Below are positions 1 through 9,538 of a stretch of 64,000 nucleotides of DNA, piece by piece (the first letter of the stretch is position 1; each line of letters begins with the position of its first letter). Made by a program: the position numbers and the translations under genes. Origin of the DNA: a virus; the IMG/VR virus record IMGVR_UViG_3300033145_001087, positions 47,431-111,430 of that record, one strand, 5' to 3'. The notes under the pieces were generated by a model. That model was not told the DNA's origin, ran no database searches, and saw only the letters and a list, made by a program, of their open reading frames with translations.

Positions 1-28
1 TAGTCTTTAAAGTTTTTACAGGTGACAT
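1..28 (-). CDS. 5' end of an unknown gene (partial)
   Basis: An ATG overlaps the stop of the 1688-residue gene as TAATG, and nine codons (MSPVKTLKT) remain open to the window edge. The overlap is typical of translationally coupled genes in this operon. Too little is visible to assign a role; the position after the tail-tip-sized protein suggests another tail or lysis gene. Confidence 0.4.
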
Positions 29-3000
29 TATGATGTATCCTCGCTACATGAACACCCATCACAACAAGTTCTAAAATACATACTTGGTTGGAATAGTGTC
101 CATCCTGAATATCCACAGGCATAATCTGCCCATAACCAAACACCAAAGTTAGTTTCAAACGATACACCGGCTTTAATATTTTCCCAAGACTCTGCTGATA
201 AGCTAATAGCTGTTGTTGAGTCACTAGAGTTACTCATTTTTAGTGTTACACAAGGCTCACTATTTTCAACCAAACTATACCAAGTAAACTCTTTACCTCC
301 ACGATTTTGTGCTGTAATATTTAAAAACGGTATAGAACTAGTTTGCCCCCAAGGTTCTACATTAGTACTGGTAGACGAACTAGGTGCAAAAACTAATGAA
401 TTGATATTTGTAGGTAAACTATAATCCCAATCAGAATAATAATAATTAACTTCTCCTGTATCATTACTGGTATAATCTGGTGTATGAACTATAATTTCAT
501 ATGTATCATTACCACCATAATAATCAAATCTAGGATTTTGTACTTCTAAAGTACCATTAACTAATGATTCAAATGTTATTGGAATCTCTACGAACCCATC
601 TGAATTATTTAAAAAAGTTTCAATTAAAGTAGTATTTAGATTTGCAATTGTAGCACTTTGATTATATGAAATATTAATATCTGAAATTTCTAATAACCCA
701 TATGTTGAATATAAATGTACAGGAATATAACAATAAGGAGATGTTGTACAACTAGATAAATAAGTAGTTAATGCATCTGAAATATTTACTTCTTCTTCTG
801 ATGAATAATTACCAGTATAATTCCATTCTCTATCTCCGGCACCAACTGTTCCAATTTCTAACCATGCGTCTTCTGGAACTCTAGTAAACGCCCAATGAAC
901 AGAATCTTCATAAATATTCGCATAAGCACAATCACCAGAAGAACAACTTGCACTCCACGGAGAAGTTATATATTTTGTATCATATAAATATGTATCTGAA
1001 ATTGTACTATATCCAGGAACGGCACCACTAACATATACTTTATTATAAGTTACTATATATAAATTACTATATCCTGAAATATCTTCATTTGTAAAAATCG
1101 AAGTTGTTTCATTCCACGCAGACATTAAATTATTTACATTATCTACAAATATTGTAAAATTACCATATTCATAAAAAGGACCTGTTGGGTAAGTTTGACC
1201 AACATAATACATTTCAACAATTTCTTTACCATTATTTGGGGCACCAGTTAAATTTATCATTTCATCAGCCATCCACAAATCAGCCCAACATTTGTGAGAA
1301 CTAGAACCTAATTTACAACCAATATTGCCTTCTATTTTAATATAATATTTATCAGCACCAACAAGGAAATCTTTATCAGTTTGAACCGACCAATATTTTG
1401 TTACTGCATCTGCTGGAGTTCCCCAACCTACTGCACTCCTTAATTTACCATTCGATTCAGATGTTCCATTATATCCCACATAATCTCCAGAATCAGACCA
1501 TAAAGAATAATTTACACTATTATCTTCAAAATCATCGTAAACAGTACCATTTTTTGGAACAGCAACATTAATATTAATAAGTTGTGCTGCATATGTTGAA
1601 AAATTATTATCAAATAATAACGAGTCATTACCATAAATTACAGTAGAAGGTAAATTTCTTGTAGATGAAGTTTCTAATACTCCCATATTTAACCATTCAC
1701 TTCCGTTATAACATTGAGGTCTTGATGAAAAGACAGATGACCCATAAGAGGATTTAATCCGTAATTCTATTAAAGTTTCATTATAATCCCAACAACTTTC
1801 TTGGTCACTCATAGTAATATTATAAGCATCTAAAGTTCCGTGTTTAACTTCCCAATATGTTGATGAAATTGAACTTGTTTTTTTCGTAAAATTTGAATAT
1901 CTATAATTAATATTAGAATTTTCTGTAGTAGTATAATTATTATCTTGTGTAGTACTAGTATCGTCTCTATAAGTAACATTATATCCTGTAATATTTAAAA
2001 ATCCTTCTATATTTGTTGCAGAATTAAATAATTCAAAATAACCAACTGTTACTATTTCTGCACCATTAAAAGTAGTATTTTTTGCAGAATCGTCATCGTT
2101 AAAAACAGTAATATCTTCTGATGATACGCCTAAAACAGGCCCGATATAATTACTTAAAGTATTATTAATATAAATACTTACATTTTGTGGATATGTTCCA
2201 TTTGTTTCGTATCCAATTAAATCAATTTTTAAATCTTCTATATCATCATATTCGTGAGAAGATATATAATAAGTATGATTAGCCGCACCTATATAAGTTA
2301 AATTAAAAAGAGAAGATGAATCATTAAATTTAGTAAGTCTAAAATAAGGGATAGTTATACTTAAAACATTATCATCCCCACTAGTATAACAAGAATAATT
2401 TGTTCCAAATACAGAATGATTTATATCAACACATACCGTATCTGCTGATGCATCAACGCTTATATTTAATACTGAACCAAGTTCAATAGTAGTTTCTGTA
2501 GATGCATTTAAACAAACACCTAAAGTTGTTCCACTACAACCAACTTCATTAACTTCTTCTTCACAAGTTACTCCTGATGAGCTACCAGCACTTGATAAAG
2601 GACAAACTATTGCCTCTCCACCAGCATTACCCGAACCATCACAATAACCTGATGTATCGGTTTCATATAAACAAGTATAAGAGGCATTAAAACTATCATA
2701 ATAAGGAGTATCTGCGTCACCATCACATTGAACAGTATCATTATAATTACTTGTGTTTTCAGTACACGTTAATACATTTTCTGTTGTTGCAACAGTAACA
2801 TTTTCTGCTACATTCGTATCAGTTCCCTGGTCTACCCATCCTGTTGCAGTACAACTTCCAGAATCGTAACCTGTATAATAATCAGACATTGTACATGCCC
2901 CTGCTATACATTCATACCAAGTTGCACAACTACAATCATCATTATCATCAGTCCCGCAATCACTATCTCCTGATGGGTCTTCACTTGTTCCGTCTCTGCA

Positions 3001-5094
3001 AACATCTCCTACATCTACATCTGCTATATTATCATTGGTATCTAAAGAACCAGCACCATCACAATATCCATCAGGACCTGTTTTAGTATGTAAATCACTA
3101 CAATCATCAAAACTTGAAGATTTACCTGTATTAATTGTTGAACAAGTTGTAGTATTCTCAGTAGTGTCTATTATATAATTATCTGGAACATTATAATTAG
3201 TTCCTTGGTCTACCCATCCTGTATCTATACAGTCTCCACTATCATATCCTGTATAATAATTATTAGCAAAACAAGCACTTAAAGTACAATCTCGTTGTGT
3301 TTCGCAACTACAAGAAATATCATTATTAAATCCGCAATCACTATTTCCTGAAGGGTCTTCACTTGCAGTAGTTCCACTGTCACAAACATCTCCTGTTGTA
3401 ACATGAGTATCAGCACCCCAAACTCCAGAGGCACATTCTTCATAGTGAGTAATATTTATACACATATCATAACCATTTGCTAATTCTCCATCGTGGTCAG
3501 GATTTACACAATCAGTTGCAGTTGGATGACAATATTTTGTTATAGTATTAAAACCGGCATCACAATTCCCTTCAAAACAATCTTCATCATCTGAACAAAC
3601 ACCATATTGTTCGAATTGAGTACCAAGATTCATATTACCACCAGTTAAATAATTAGTATATAAATCTGAGATTTCTGTAGCAGTTAAAGTTCTATTATAA
3701 ATAGTAATTTCATCTACAAACCCCTGTATACTATCTTCAGGGTCATCAGCACCAACAGCATGCCACGACATTGTACTTGCAAATGCCCCAAAAGTTTTAC
3801 TAGAATTACCTACATAAGTTCCATTATGGTATAAATGAATTACATTACCATCACGAACCCCAACTACATGATGCCAAATGTTCATAGCCAATACTTTATA
3901 AACTACTGCTGTATTACCATCCGCATCACTAACAGTAAAACCCATATTATTATTATATGAGTGAAAATTATACCAAGTACTATTGCCATTTGTTGCATAT
4001 AATATAGGTTCTCCATAATAATTTGTAGAATAATACCACAAAGAAATTGAATATTCAGTTCCTAGATAATCTTCTATATCTGGAAGGGAAATATAATCTG
4101 CCGTAGCACCATAATCTTTAAACTCATAGCACCCTCCAAAAGCACACGCTGTAGAATTACTATCTGCACCATGATTAGTTCCGTGAAAATTATTACTAGT
4201 AGAATCATTTACTGAAGTTAAATGAAGAGCTATTACGGTATTTTCACCATATACAGATTCGGGGGTATATCCTAATCCAGTAGATTCAATTTCATAAGGA
4301 ATAAAAGAAGTATCATTAACAACTGAAAAAATATTACTATCATTATAAGCACAATAAATATCTCCATTTCCGCTACCTGGATTTGTCCAAATAATATTAT
4401 CTCCAACACCATTAGACTGATTAATAGAAAATGCTAAAGAAGATGTTGGTTCATCAGTTATATTTCTAATATACTGATAACCAGTAGGAAACCAAATTGG
4501 GTCAAACATTCTAACATAATAAGTTTCATATTCGTTTTCAGGTCTGTATCTTACAATTAATTTATCAGATGCTATTTTTTGCTGATAAACTTTAGCCCAA
4601 TCATACCCATCTTGCCACTCTACTTTCATTCTATGCCCAAAAGATTCAGGACTAATTGCCTCCCTAGTCTCACCATCGTAAAGAATATCTCTATATTCAA
4701 AATGTACAATCTTGCCTTCACAATTTATACATTCAACTTTATGTTCAATAGGAATTAATTCAACATTTTCAACAGTTGAATCAAAAGTATAAGTGTCATA
4801 AACAGTTATATTATCTTTCCAAATAGAAGTTCTAACTATCGTAGTAATAGTATCTATGGTATTATAACTAACATCACGAGATTTCGCCCGCATTTTCACA
4901 ACACCATCCCAAAGTTGAACATACTCCGTACCACCAAGTACCCATTTGTTATCTTCAAAAACATAAAATTTGGTTCTAGTATTTTCTACTACAATTTTAA
5001 CATTGTCTTGCATTACAAAATAAATAGAAGACGTTAAAATTACTATAAGCATAATTGTACTTAACCAAATCGTTGTTTTTGCTTGTCTATCCAT
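28..5094 (-). CDS. Large membrane-anchored LamG/Cys-rich surface or tail-tip protein
   Basis: The 1688-residue protein starts with a short basic segment and one hydrophobic helix (about residues 8-27), so it looks like a type II anchored, outward-facing protein. Residues about 30-205 form a domain shared with the 902-residue protein at 17606-20314 (common motifs TKFYV / ATFYV, GxEYVxxxDG, YEVRDL-like and VRxFDP). Residues about 275-485 look like a LamG/concanavalin jelly roll (SISLWYY, WHHVVGVRDG, GFVDEITIYNRTL). Residues about 490-845 are Cys-rich with an internal duplication (YYTGYDSG ... TGWVDQGT twice). NxS/T sequons are very abundant. It is the last complete gene of the tail module, where receptor-binding proteins usually sit. 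An N-terminal membrane helix is odd for a tail fibre; a host-displayed exclusion protein is an alternative. Start ATG follows GAGGAATA. Confidence 0.75.
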   Translation of the reverse strand: MDRQAKTTIWLSTIMLIVILTSSIYFVMQDNVKIVVENTRTKFYVFEDNKWVLGGTEYVQLWDGVVKMRAKSRDVSYNTIDTITTIVRTSIWKDNITVYDTYTFDSTVENVELIPIEHKVECINCEGKIVHFEYRDILYDGETREAISPESFGHRMKVEWQDGYDWAKVYQQKIASDKLIVRYRPENEYETYYVRMFDPIWFPTGYQYIRNITDEPTSSLAFSINQSNGVGDNIIWTNPGSGNGDIYCAYNDSNIFSVVNDTSFIPYEIESTGLGYTPESVYGENTVIALHLTSVNDSTSNNFHGTNHGADSNSTACAFGGCYEFKDYGATADYISLPDIEDYLGTEYSISLWYYSTNYYGEPILYATNGNSTWYNFHSYNNNMGFTVSDADGNTAVVYKVLAMNIWHHVVGVRDGNVIHLYHNGTYVGNSSKTFGAFASTMSWHAVGADDPEDSIQGFVDEITIYNRTLTATEISDLYTNYLTGGNMNLGTQFEQYGVCSDDEDCFEGNCDAGFNTITKYCHPTATDCVNPDHDGELANGYDMCINITHYEECASGVWGADTHVTTGDVCDSGTTASEDPSGNSDCGFNNDISCSCETQRDCTLSACFANNYYTGYDSGDCIDTGWVDQGTNYNVPDNYIIDTTENTTTCSTINTGKSSSFDDCSDLHTKTGPDGYCDGAGSLDTNDNIADVDVGDVCRDGTSEDPSGDSDCGTDDNDDCSCATWYECIAGACTMSDYYTGYDSGSCTATGWVDQGTDTNVAENVTVATTENVLTCTENTSNYNDTVQCDGDADTPYYDSFNASYTCLYETDTSGYCDGSGNAGGEAIVCPLSSAGSSSGVTCEEEVNEVGCSGTTLGVCLNASTETTIELGSVLNISVDASADTVCVDINHSVFGTNYSCYTSGDDNVLSITIPYFRLTKFNDSSSLFNLTYIGAANHTYYISSHEYDDIEDLKIDLIGYETNGTYPQNVSIYINNTLSNYIGPVLGVSSEDITVFNDDDSAKNTTFNGAEIVTVGYFELFNSATNIEGFLNITGYNVTYRDDTSTTQDNNYTTTENSNINYRYSNFTKKTSSISSTYWEVKHGTLDAYNITMSDQESCWDYNETLIELRIKSSYGSSVFSSRPQCYNGSEWLNMGVLETSSTRNLPSTVIYGNDSLLFDNNFSTYAAQLININVAVPKNGTVYDDFEDNSVNYSLWSDSGDYVGYNGTSESNGKLRSAVGWGTPADAVTKYWSVQTDKDFLVGADKYYIKIEGNIGCKLGSSSHKCWADLWMADEMINLTGAPNNGKEIVEMYYVGQTYPTGPFYEYGNFTIFVDNVNNLMSAWNETTSIFTNEDISGYSNLYIVTYNKVYVSGAVPGYSTISDTYLYDTKYITSPWSASCSSGDCAYANIYEDSVHWAFTRVPEDAWLEIGTVGAGDREWNYTGNYSSEEEVNISDALTTYLSSCTTSPYCYIPVHLYSTYGLLEISDINISYNQSATIANLNTTLIETFLNNSDGFVEIPITFESLVNGTLEVQNPRFDYYGGNDTYEIIVHTPDYTSNDTGEVNYYYSDWDYSLPTNINSLVFAPSSSTSTNVEPWGQTSSIPFLNITAQNRGGKEFTWYSLVENSEPCVTLKMSNSSDSTTAISLSAESWENIKAGVSFETNFGVWLWADYACGYSGWTLFQPSMYFRTCCDGCSCSEDTS

Positions 5095-5095
5095 A

Positions 5096-5464
5096 TTATT
5101 CCTCTATTATTCTAAACGAATATACATAACTTTTATTTCCTCTATCATTACTGTCTTTAAAAGTAAGAGACCCTGGAACTAAATAAAAAGTTCCATCATG
5201 GATTCCATCTACAAAAGCGTGAGCAGTAGCATCTTCGAATCCTTCTATATTACCTCTATTAGTAGATAAATTAGCAACAGTTGTTCCTGTAACTAATCCT
5301 TCTATTTCAAGTTCCCATTGTTGTGAACTCATACCAACTATACTTGTTTGTATAAGACTTTTACCTATAATCTCTTTTCTAGTTTTCTGTCTTTTAGTTG
5401 GTGTCATACTTGTTACAGTTAAAGTAATAGCATTAAATGTAATTGTTTCACTATAGCCCGTCAT
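5096..5464 (-). CDS. Putative distal tail / baseplate-like protein
   Basis: A 122-residue beta-rich protein directly downstream of the tape measure gene, where siphovirus distal tail proteins are normally encoded. The sequence has the flavour of short Dit-like proteins: QWELEIEG, a central GIHDGTFYLVPGSLTF segment and a final YVYSFRIIEE strand. It would form a ring or plate at the tail tip and link the tape measure to the receptor-binding machinery. The assignment rests mostly on position and strand pattern. Its stop lies two bases from the start of the next gene. Confidence 0.55.
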   Translation of the reverse strand: MTGYSETITFNAITLTVTSMTPTKRQKTRKEIIGKSLIQTSIVGMSSQQWELEIEGLVTGTTVANLSTNRGNIEGFEDATAHAFVDGIHDGTFYLVPGSLTFKDSNDRGNKSYVYSFRIIEE

Positions 5465-5465
5465 A

Positions 5466-8400
5466 TTACATAGTCCTCATTTCTCTTTTAATTTCTTCTA
5501 CAAATTTATATGCGAATTCAGAAGGGTCACTAGACACTCCTGAAATATTAATATTTTGAATTGTAATTTCATTAGTTCCGCCAGTTGGGGCATCCCCTTT
5601 AAAACCCATTATAGTATCATCGGCACTGAAACTTGCAGCCGGTTGCCCCGGTCTCATTATAAAATCATTATACTTAGTAAAACCAGCTCCAACTTGTGCA
5701 AATGCAGAAGGACCCGCTGTCATCAAACCACCACCTCTAACTCCACCACCTGATATTTTACCAACAGCACTTGCAGCACTATTTGCCATATCACGTAGTT
5801 CGCTTAATGCTTTAACTTCTCCTTCTATAGTTTTAGTAAAATTATATCCTATTTCCTGTGCTTCTAAAAGTTTATCATTAAGTAATTCTATTTGTCCTTG
5901 TGTTCGTTCTACAGCACTAGTATATTCTTCTTGACTAATCCATTGATTTTTTAAAGCATCTATTACACTACCAGCACTTTCGTGTATTGTTATACTCTCT
6001 TCTTTATGGGCTTGTATTGCTTGTTTAACATCTTCTGTCATACTTCCATAATAAAGTTCATATGCGTCTTTAAGTAGAGTAACGCCAGATTCTTGTTTTG
6101 AAGTTTCCTCTGTAAATTTAGATGTTGAAAGTAACAAAGTTTGATATTTTCTTATAGATTCTGATACATTCATACTAAGTTCATTACCAGATTTTACAGT
6201 TTCTCTTATAAAAGTTTCTACAGTTTCTCTCCACGCTTCATAAGATGATTTTCCTGTTATAGTTTGGTCATTTACCTTTTTAAATGTTTCTAAAAAAGCT
6301 TTTAATTCTATATTTGACATAGAGATAGCTTTTTGAAGAAATTCTTGTGCTGAAACTCCTGTTCTTTCAAAAAATTCTTCTGCTTTAACAAACCTATCAA
6401 AACCAGTCATTAAATTTTCTATCCCTAATTGACCAACAAACCTAGGTGCTGAAAGTTCTGCAATTTCTTTATTCACATCTGAAAGTTTATCTTTATAATC
6501 AGAAAGTACTTTATTTTGTGTTGTTATTTGTTTTCTATAATCGGCTGTTGTTCTAGTAAGTTGACGTAAAAATTCATCTTTTTGTAAGATAGCTAAAGAT
6601 GCACTATACCATTGGTCAACTTCTTTTTTAGTAACATCTCCGGTCCTTGATGCAAGGTCTAAATATTCTGCATATTCAATAGATAATTTACTCAATGCAT
6701 AATTATAATCAGTTAATATAGCTTTATCATAAGCATTTTGGAAACGTTCAATTTCTTTAATTAAATCATTTAATATTTTATTAGTATCATTTAATTTAGA
6801 ATTCATAAGGTCTTGATATTTCATAACAAGAGGATAAGATAGTTTTAAAATTTCTAACCGTTCTGTATATTCTTCAAGAGTCATATCAGTTAATGCATAT
6901 GTTTCCTGTAAAATTTTTAGTTCTTCATTATAGTCATCTTGTCTATTTTGTAATTCATTTATTATAGTACTTTCCTTTTCTAATCCTAGTAGACTATTTG
7001 CCCTAATGGCTGATAATTCTTTTATTCTGGTTGATTGCTCGAAAGTTAATTTATTTAATTTTTCTTCCTCTATTTGTAATTTCTTATCTGCTGCAAGCAT
7101 TGCAGAGGTTCCATCTTCATGGGATTTATAGAAATTAACTCTTGCCTCTGCTATATCTTCTATAGCTTTAATTTCTTCAGCGGATGTTAATTCTACTATG
7201 CTAAGTTTTTTAAGTTCTACTTTTTTATCTATTAAAAATTGTTTTGCTGCATCATATCCTTCTATTTCTTCTAGATATCTAAATGATAATTCAATTTCTT
7301 CTTCTTTTGTTAAATCTTTATATGTCGCTAAAAAATCTTCTAAACTTGAAACTATATGCATTTTAGGTTGGTCAATAAATAATTCTTGAAACATACTTCT
7401 ATGACGGTCAGTTTCTACTCCTAATTCTCGTTTAATATCTTCTAAAAGTCGTGTGGCGGCAATTGCTTTATTTACATCTTGTAAATATTGTCCGAAACCA
7501 CTATTCGATGCTCTAAAATAATCTGTCGTGCTAGCTTTTAAATTCCCCCATAAAATAAGCCATTGATTTGCAGTAGTTTCCATAGCAATATCGAATTCAC
7601 GTTGAAGTGATGCAGCGTGTTTAAATTCGTCTGATGCTAAAAGAATATTTCTTTGTAAATCAATAAAATTACTAACTAATCCATTAACAGCAGATGCACC
7701 AACTCTACCAAAAATATCAGTTGAGATAGTTAATCGTTGTGTTTTATCAGTTATTTGTGTTAATCTATAAAGTAAATCTATAAAAACTTTATTAGCATCT
7801 TCACCAATACGGGTTTCAATAACAGATGAAGTAGTATCAAATACTCTAGCTATAGATTCTGTTTCTGTAGCCATCCTTGTAAAAGCAGTTCTCATCCTGG
7901 TTCCTGCTCTTTCGGCTCTCATTCCCATATCTATTAATGTTGCACTTATAGCGGCAGAAATTGGTAATATTATACCAAGTTGGTGAGCAGAAGTAGCCAT
8001 TTTTAACATAGAGGCTGCAATTTCTTTAGAATTTGCAGCAGTAGTATTAGACAATTCATTTATAACACTGCCCATATTTTCTGCTTGTGTTATCGGTAAA
8101 CCAAATGCTTTAGAAATTTTAGCTAAAGCTAAACCAGCTTCTTCGCTGGTTAAAACAGTTGCTGAACCCATCATAGCAACAACTTTTGTAAATTTAAGTA
8201 TATTTTCACTGCCTCTAATACCTAATTGTCCAGCTATACCACCAATTTTTGCTAATTCTTCTGCAGAAACAGGCATGATTCTTGATAAATTAATAAACGC
8301 TCCTTCTAAACGTTTAATTTCATCCCTGGTCATTTTTGTTCTTTTTCGAACAGTCGTCATTTCAGTTTCTAATTCAATAACTGGTTTAATTAAAAGCCTA

Positions 8401-8915
8401 TATGCACCATACACAGCTCCTAAAGCCATTGTCACATTAACTAATAACCATCTAAATCTTGTAAAACTTCCTAATAAAGAATTAAGCCTATTGCCAGAAG
8501 CTGCTGATGCAGCAGACATAGTTATCCATCTACCTTCAACTTTTTTTTGTGTTCGCGAAAATTTTTCCATAGTTCCACGAACTTCTTGGTATCTAGTTTG
8601 AGTACGTTTAATTTTATCGCCGTGTTTATCAATAATATTATTTGTTGTTTTCCAAGAAGTAAATTGTGTAGTCATTGATTGACCAAGTTTTTGCATTGAA
8701 GTATTATTTTTTTTAACAGCAGTTTCTAATTTTTTAAATTTAACAGTTGCACCATTAACAACTACGCCTTGTTTTTTAAATGTTGTATCTGATTTTTTAA
8801 CTGTAGTTTCTAATTTTTTTACACTGCCTTCTACAGATTTTAATCTTTGAACGATTTTTTTATCGTTCAAGATTTGCATTACAATATCTACATCTATTCT
8901 ATAATCACGAGCCAT
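5466..8915 (-). CDS. Tail tape measure protein
   Basis: The 1149-residue protein is the longest helical protein of the tail module. The N-terminal 140 residues are Lys-rich coiled coil. They are followed by a hydrophobic segment (about 150-175) and a region resembling the TP901-type tape-measure core (roughly 180-420: ETEMTTVRKRTKMT, LSRIMPVSAEELAKIGGIAGQLGI, ATVLTSEEAGLALAKISKAFG). Long coiled coils run from about 440 to 1060, and a Gly-rich tail precedes the C-terminus. It sits right after the tail assembly chaperone and before the distal-tail-like gene, the standard siphovirus order. At the usual 1.5 angstrom per residue the tail would be about 170 nm long; this is an inference. Confidence 0.9.
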   Translation of the reverse strand: MARDYRIDVDIVMQILNDKKIVQRLKSVEGSVKKLETTVKKSDTTFKKQGVVVNGATVKFKKLETAVKKNNTSMQKLGQSMTTQFTSWKTTNNIIDKHGDKIKRTQTRYQEVRGTMEKFSRTQKKVEGRWITMSAASAASGNRLNSLLGSFTRFRWLLVNVTMALGAVYGAYRLLIKPVIELETEMTTVRKRTKMTRDEIKRLEGAFINLSRIMPVSAEELAKIGGIAGQLGIRGSENILKFTKVVAMMGSATVLTSEEAGLALAKISKAFGLPITQAENMGSVINELSNTTAANSKEIAASMLKMATSAHQLGIILPISAAISATLIDMGMRAERAGTRMRTAFTRMATETESIARVFDTTSSVIETRIGEDANKVFIDLLYRLTQITDKTQRLTISTDIFGRVGASAVNGLVSNFIDLQRNILLASDEFKHAASLQREFDIAMETTANQWLILWGNLKASTTDYFRASNSGFGQYLQDVNKAIAATRLLEDIKRELGVETDRHRSMFQELFIDQPKMHIVSSLEDFLATYKDLTKEEEIELSFRYLEEIEGYDAAKQFLIDKKVELKKLSIVELTSAEEIKAIEDIAEARVNFYKSHEDGTSAMLAADKKLQIEEEKLNKLTFEQSTRIKELSAIRANSLLGLEKESTIINELQNRQDDYNEELKILQETYALTDMTLEEYTERLEILKLSYPLVMKYQDLMNSKLNDTNKILNDLIKEIERFQNAYDKAILTDYNYALSKLSIEYAEYLDLASRTGDVTKKEVDQWYSASLAILQKDEFLRQLTRTTADYRKQITTQNKVLSDYKDKLSDVNKEIAELSAPRFVGQLGIENLMTGFDRFVKAEEFFERTGVSAQEFLQKAISMSNIELKAFLETFKKVNDQTITGKSSYEAWRETVETFIRETVKSGNELSMNVSESIRKYQTLLLSTSKFTEETSKQESGVTLLKDAYELYYGSMTEDVKQAIQAHKEESITIHESAGSVIDALKNQWISQEEYTSAVERTQGQIELLNDKLLEAQEIGYNFTKTIEGEVKALSELRDMANSAASAVGKISGGGVRGGGLMTAGPSAFAQVGAGFTKYNDFIMRPGQPAASFSADDTIMGFKGDAPTGGTNEITIQNINISGVSSDPSEFAYKFVEEIKREMRTM

Positions 8916-8917
8916 TT

Positions 8918-9486
8918 TTATTTCTTTTTATTTCTATTAGCCTCTCGTTTCTGACGCTCTATTTCTCTATTATGAGCATCAATTAATCTATTCAATTCCG
9001 AATAGGTCAAACTATTAATAGTAAAAAAAGTATATCCATATTTATGAAGGAATAATTCTAAATCGCTTTCTTGTCTATTTCGTTTGACCTTTTTGAGTTT
9101 TTTGCAAACTCATCCTCTACTTTTTTTAGAGCTTTTTTTCTACTTGAAGATGGAGTCATTCCACTTTCTCTAAAAATTGTATTAACAATTGCGTTAGCCA
9201 AAGCTGGTTTTATAAAAGGTATATCTTCTTTTTCATATTTGGGATTCACGCAATGTTCTAAAATAACATCACCATCCAAATCTTTTTCTTCTTTACTTCC
9301 TTCTTTAACAACAGAAGACATAAGTCGTCTAAGTTTTCCTCTTGGCATAGGAGTTACAAAAATTGTTTCTCCTTTAAACGTCATTTCATCTGGGTTGTTT
9401 TCGTCTACTTCTAATTCTACTTCTTGTGGGATTAATATTCCTTTCTCATCCCTTGAATATAGTGTTTCTTCAATTTGTAATACCAT
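8918..9486 (-). CDS. Tail assembly chaperone, long (GT-type) -1 frameshift product
   Basis: The short chaperone frame (9058-9486) contains A AAA AAC in the correct phase (GCA AAA AAC). A -1 slip there continues into an open frame ending with TAA at 8918-8920, three bases from the tape measure start. The extension contains HKYGYTFFTINSLTYSEL and ends in a Lys/Arg-rich helix (REANRNKKK), much like the T part of lambda-type G/GT and its siphovirus analogues. Known role in such systems: a small amount of GT recruits tail tube subunits onto the tape measure. I worked the phase out by hand. Efficiency is unknown, and I saw no clear downstream stimulatory pseudoknot. Confidence 0.8.
9058..9486 (-). 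CDS. Tail assembly chaperone, short (G-type) form
   Basis: The 142-residue charged protein lies between the tail tube and the tape measure, the invariant place of tail assembly chaperones. The first half is beta/charged (ETLYSRDEKGI, ELEVDENNPDEMTFKG), the second half helical and Lys-rich. Most ribosomes would stop at TAG 9058-9060, giving this form. The product is expected to chaperone the tape measure and be absent from mature virions. See the overlapping frameshift product for the long form. Confidence 0.8.
   Translation of the reverse strand: MVLQIEETLYSRDEKGILIPQEVELEVDENNPDEMTFKGETIFVTPMPRGKLRRLMSSVVKEGSKEEKDLDGDVILEHCVNPKYEKEDIPFIKPALANAIVNTIFRESGMTPSSSRKKALKKVEDEFAKNSKRSNEIDKKAI
9097..9103 (-). 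promoter_or_regulatory. Programmed -1 ribosomal frameshift site A AAA AAC
   Basis: On the minus strand the heptamer AAAAAAC is read in zero frame as xxA AAA AAC, a canonical X XXY YYZ slippery site. It sits about 13 codons before the zero-frame stop, and the -1 frame after it is open to 8918. The same heptamer type is used in bacteriophage tail chaperone genes. Confidence 0.8.
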
Positions 9487-9538
9487 TGTTTCTCACCTCT
9501 TGTTTTCAAAAATTAAATAAAAAAATAAAAAAATGTAT

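Noticed and set aside
9071-9520. Plus-strand 149-codon frame opposite the tail chaperone
   Set aside because: It is antisense to a gene fixed by synteny and the frameshift site; no promoter or SD is present.
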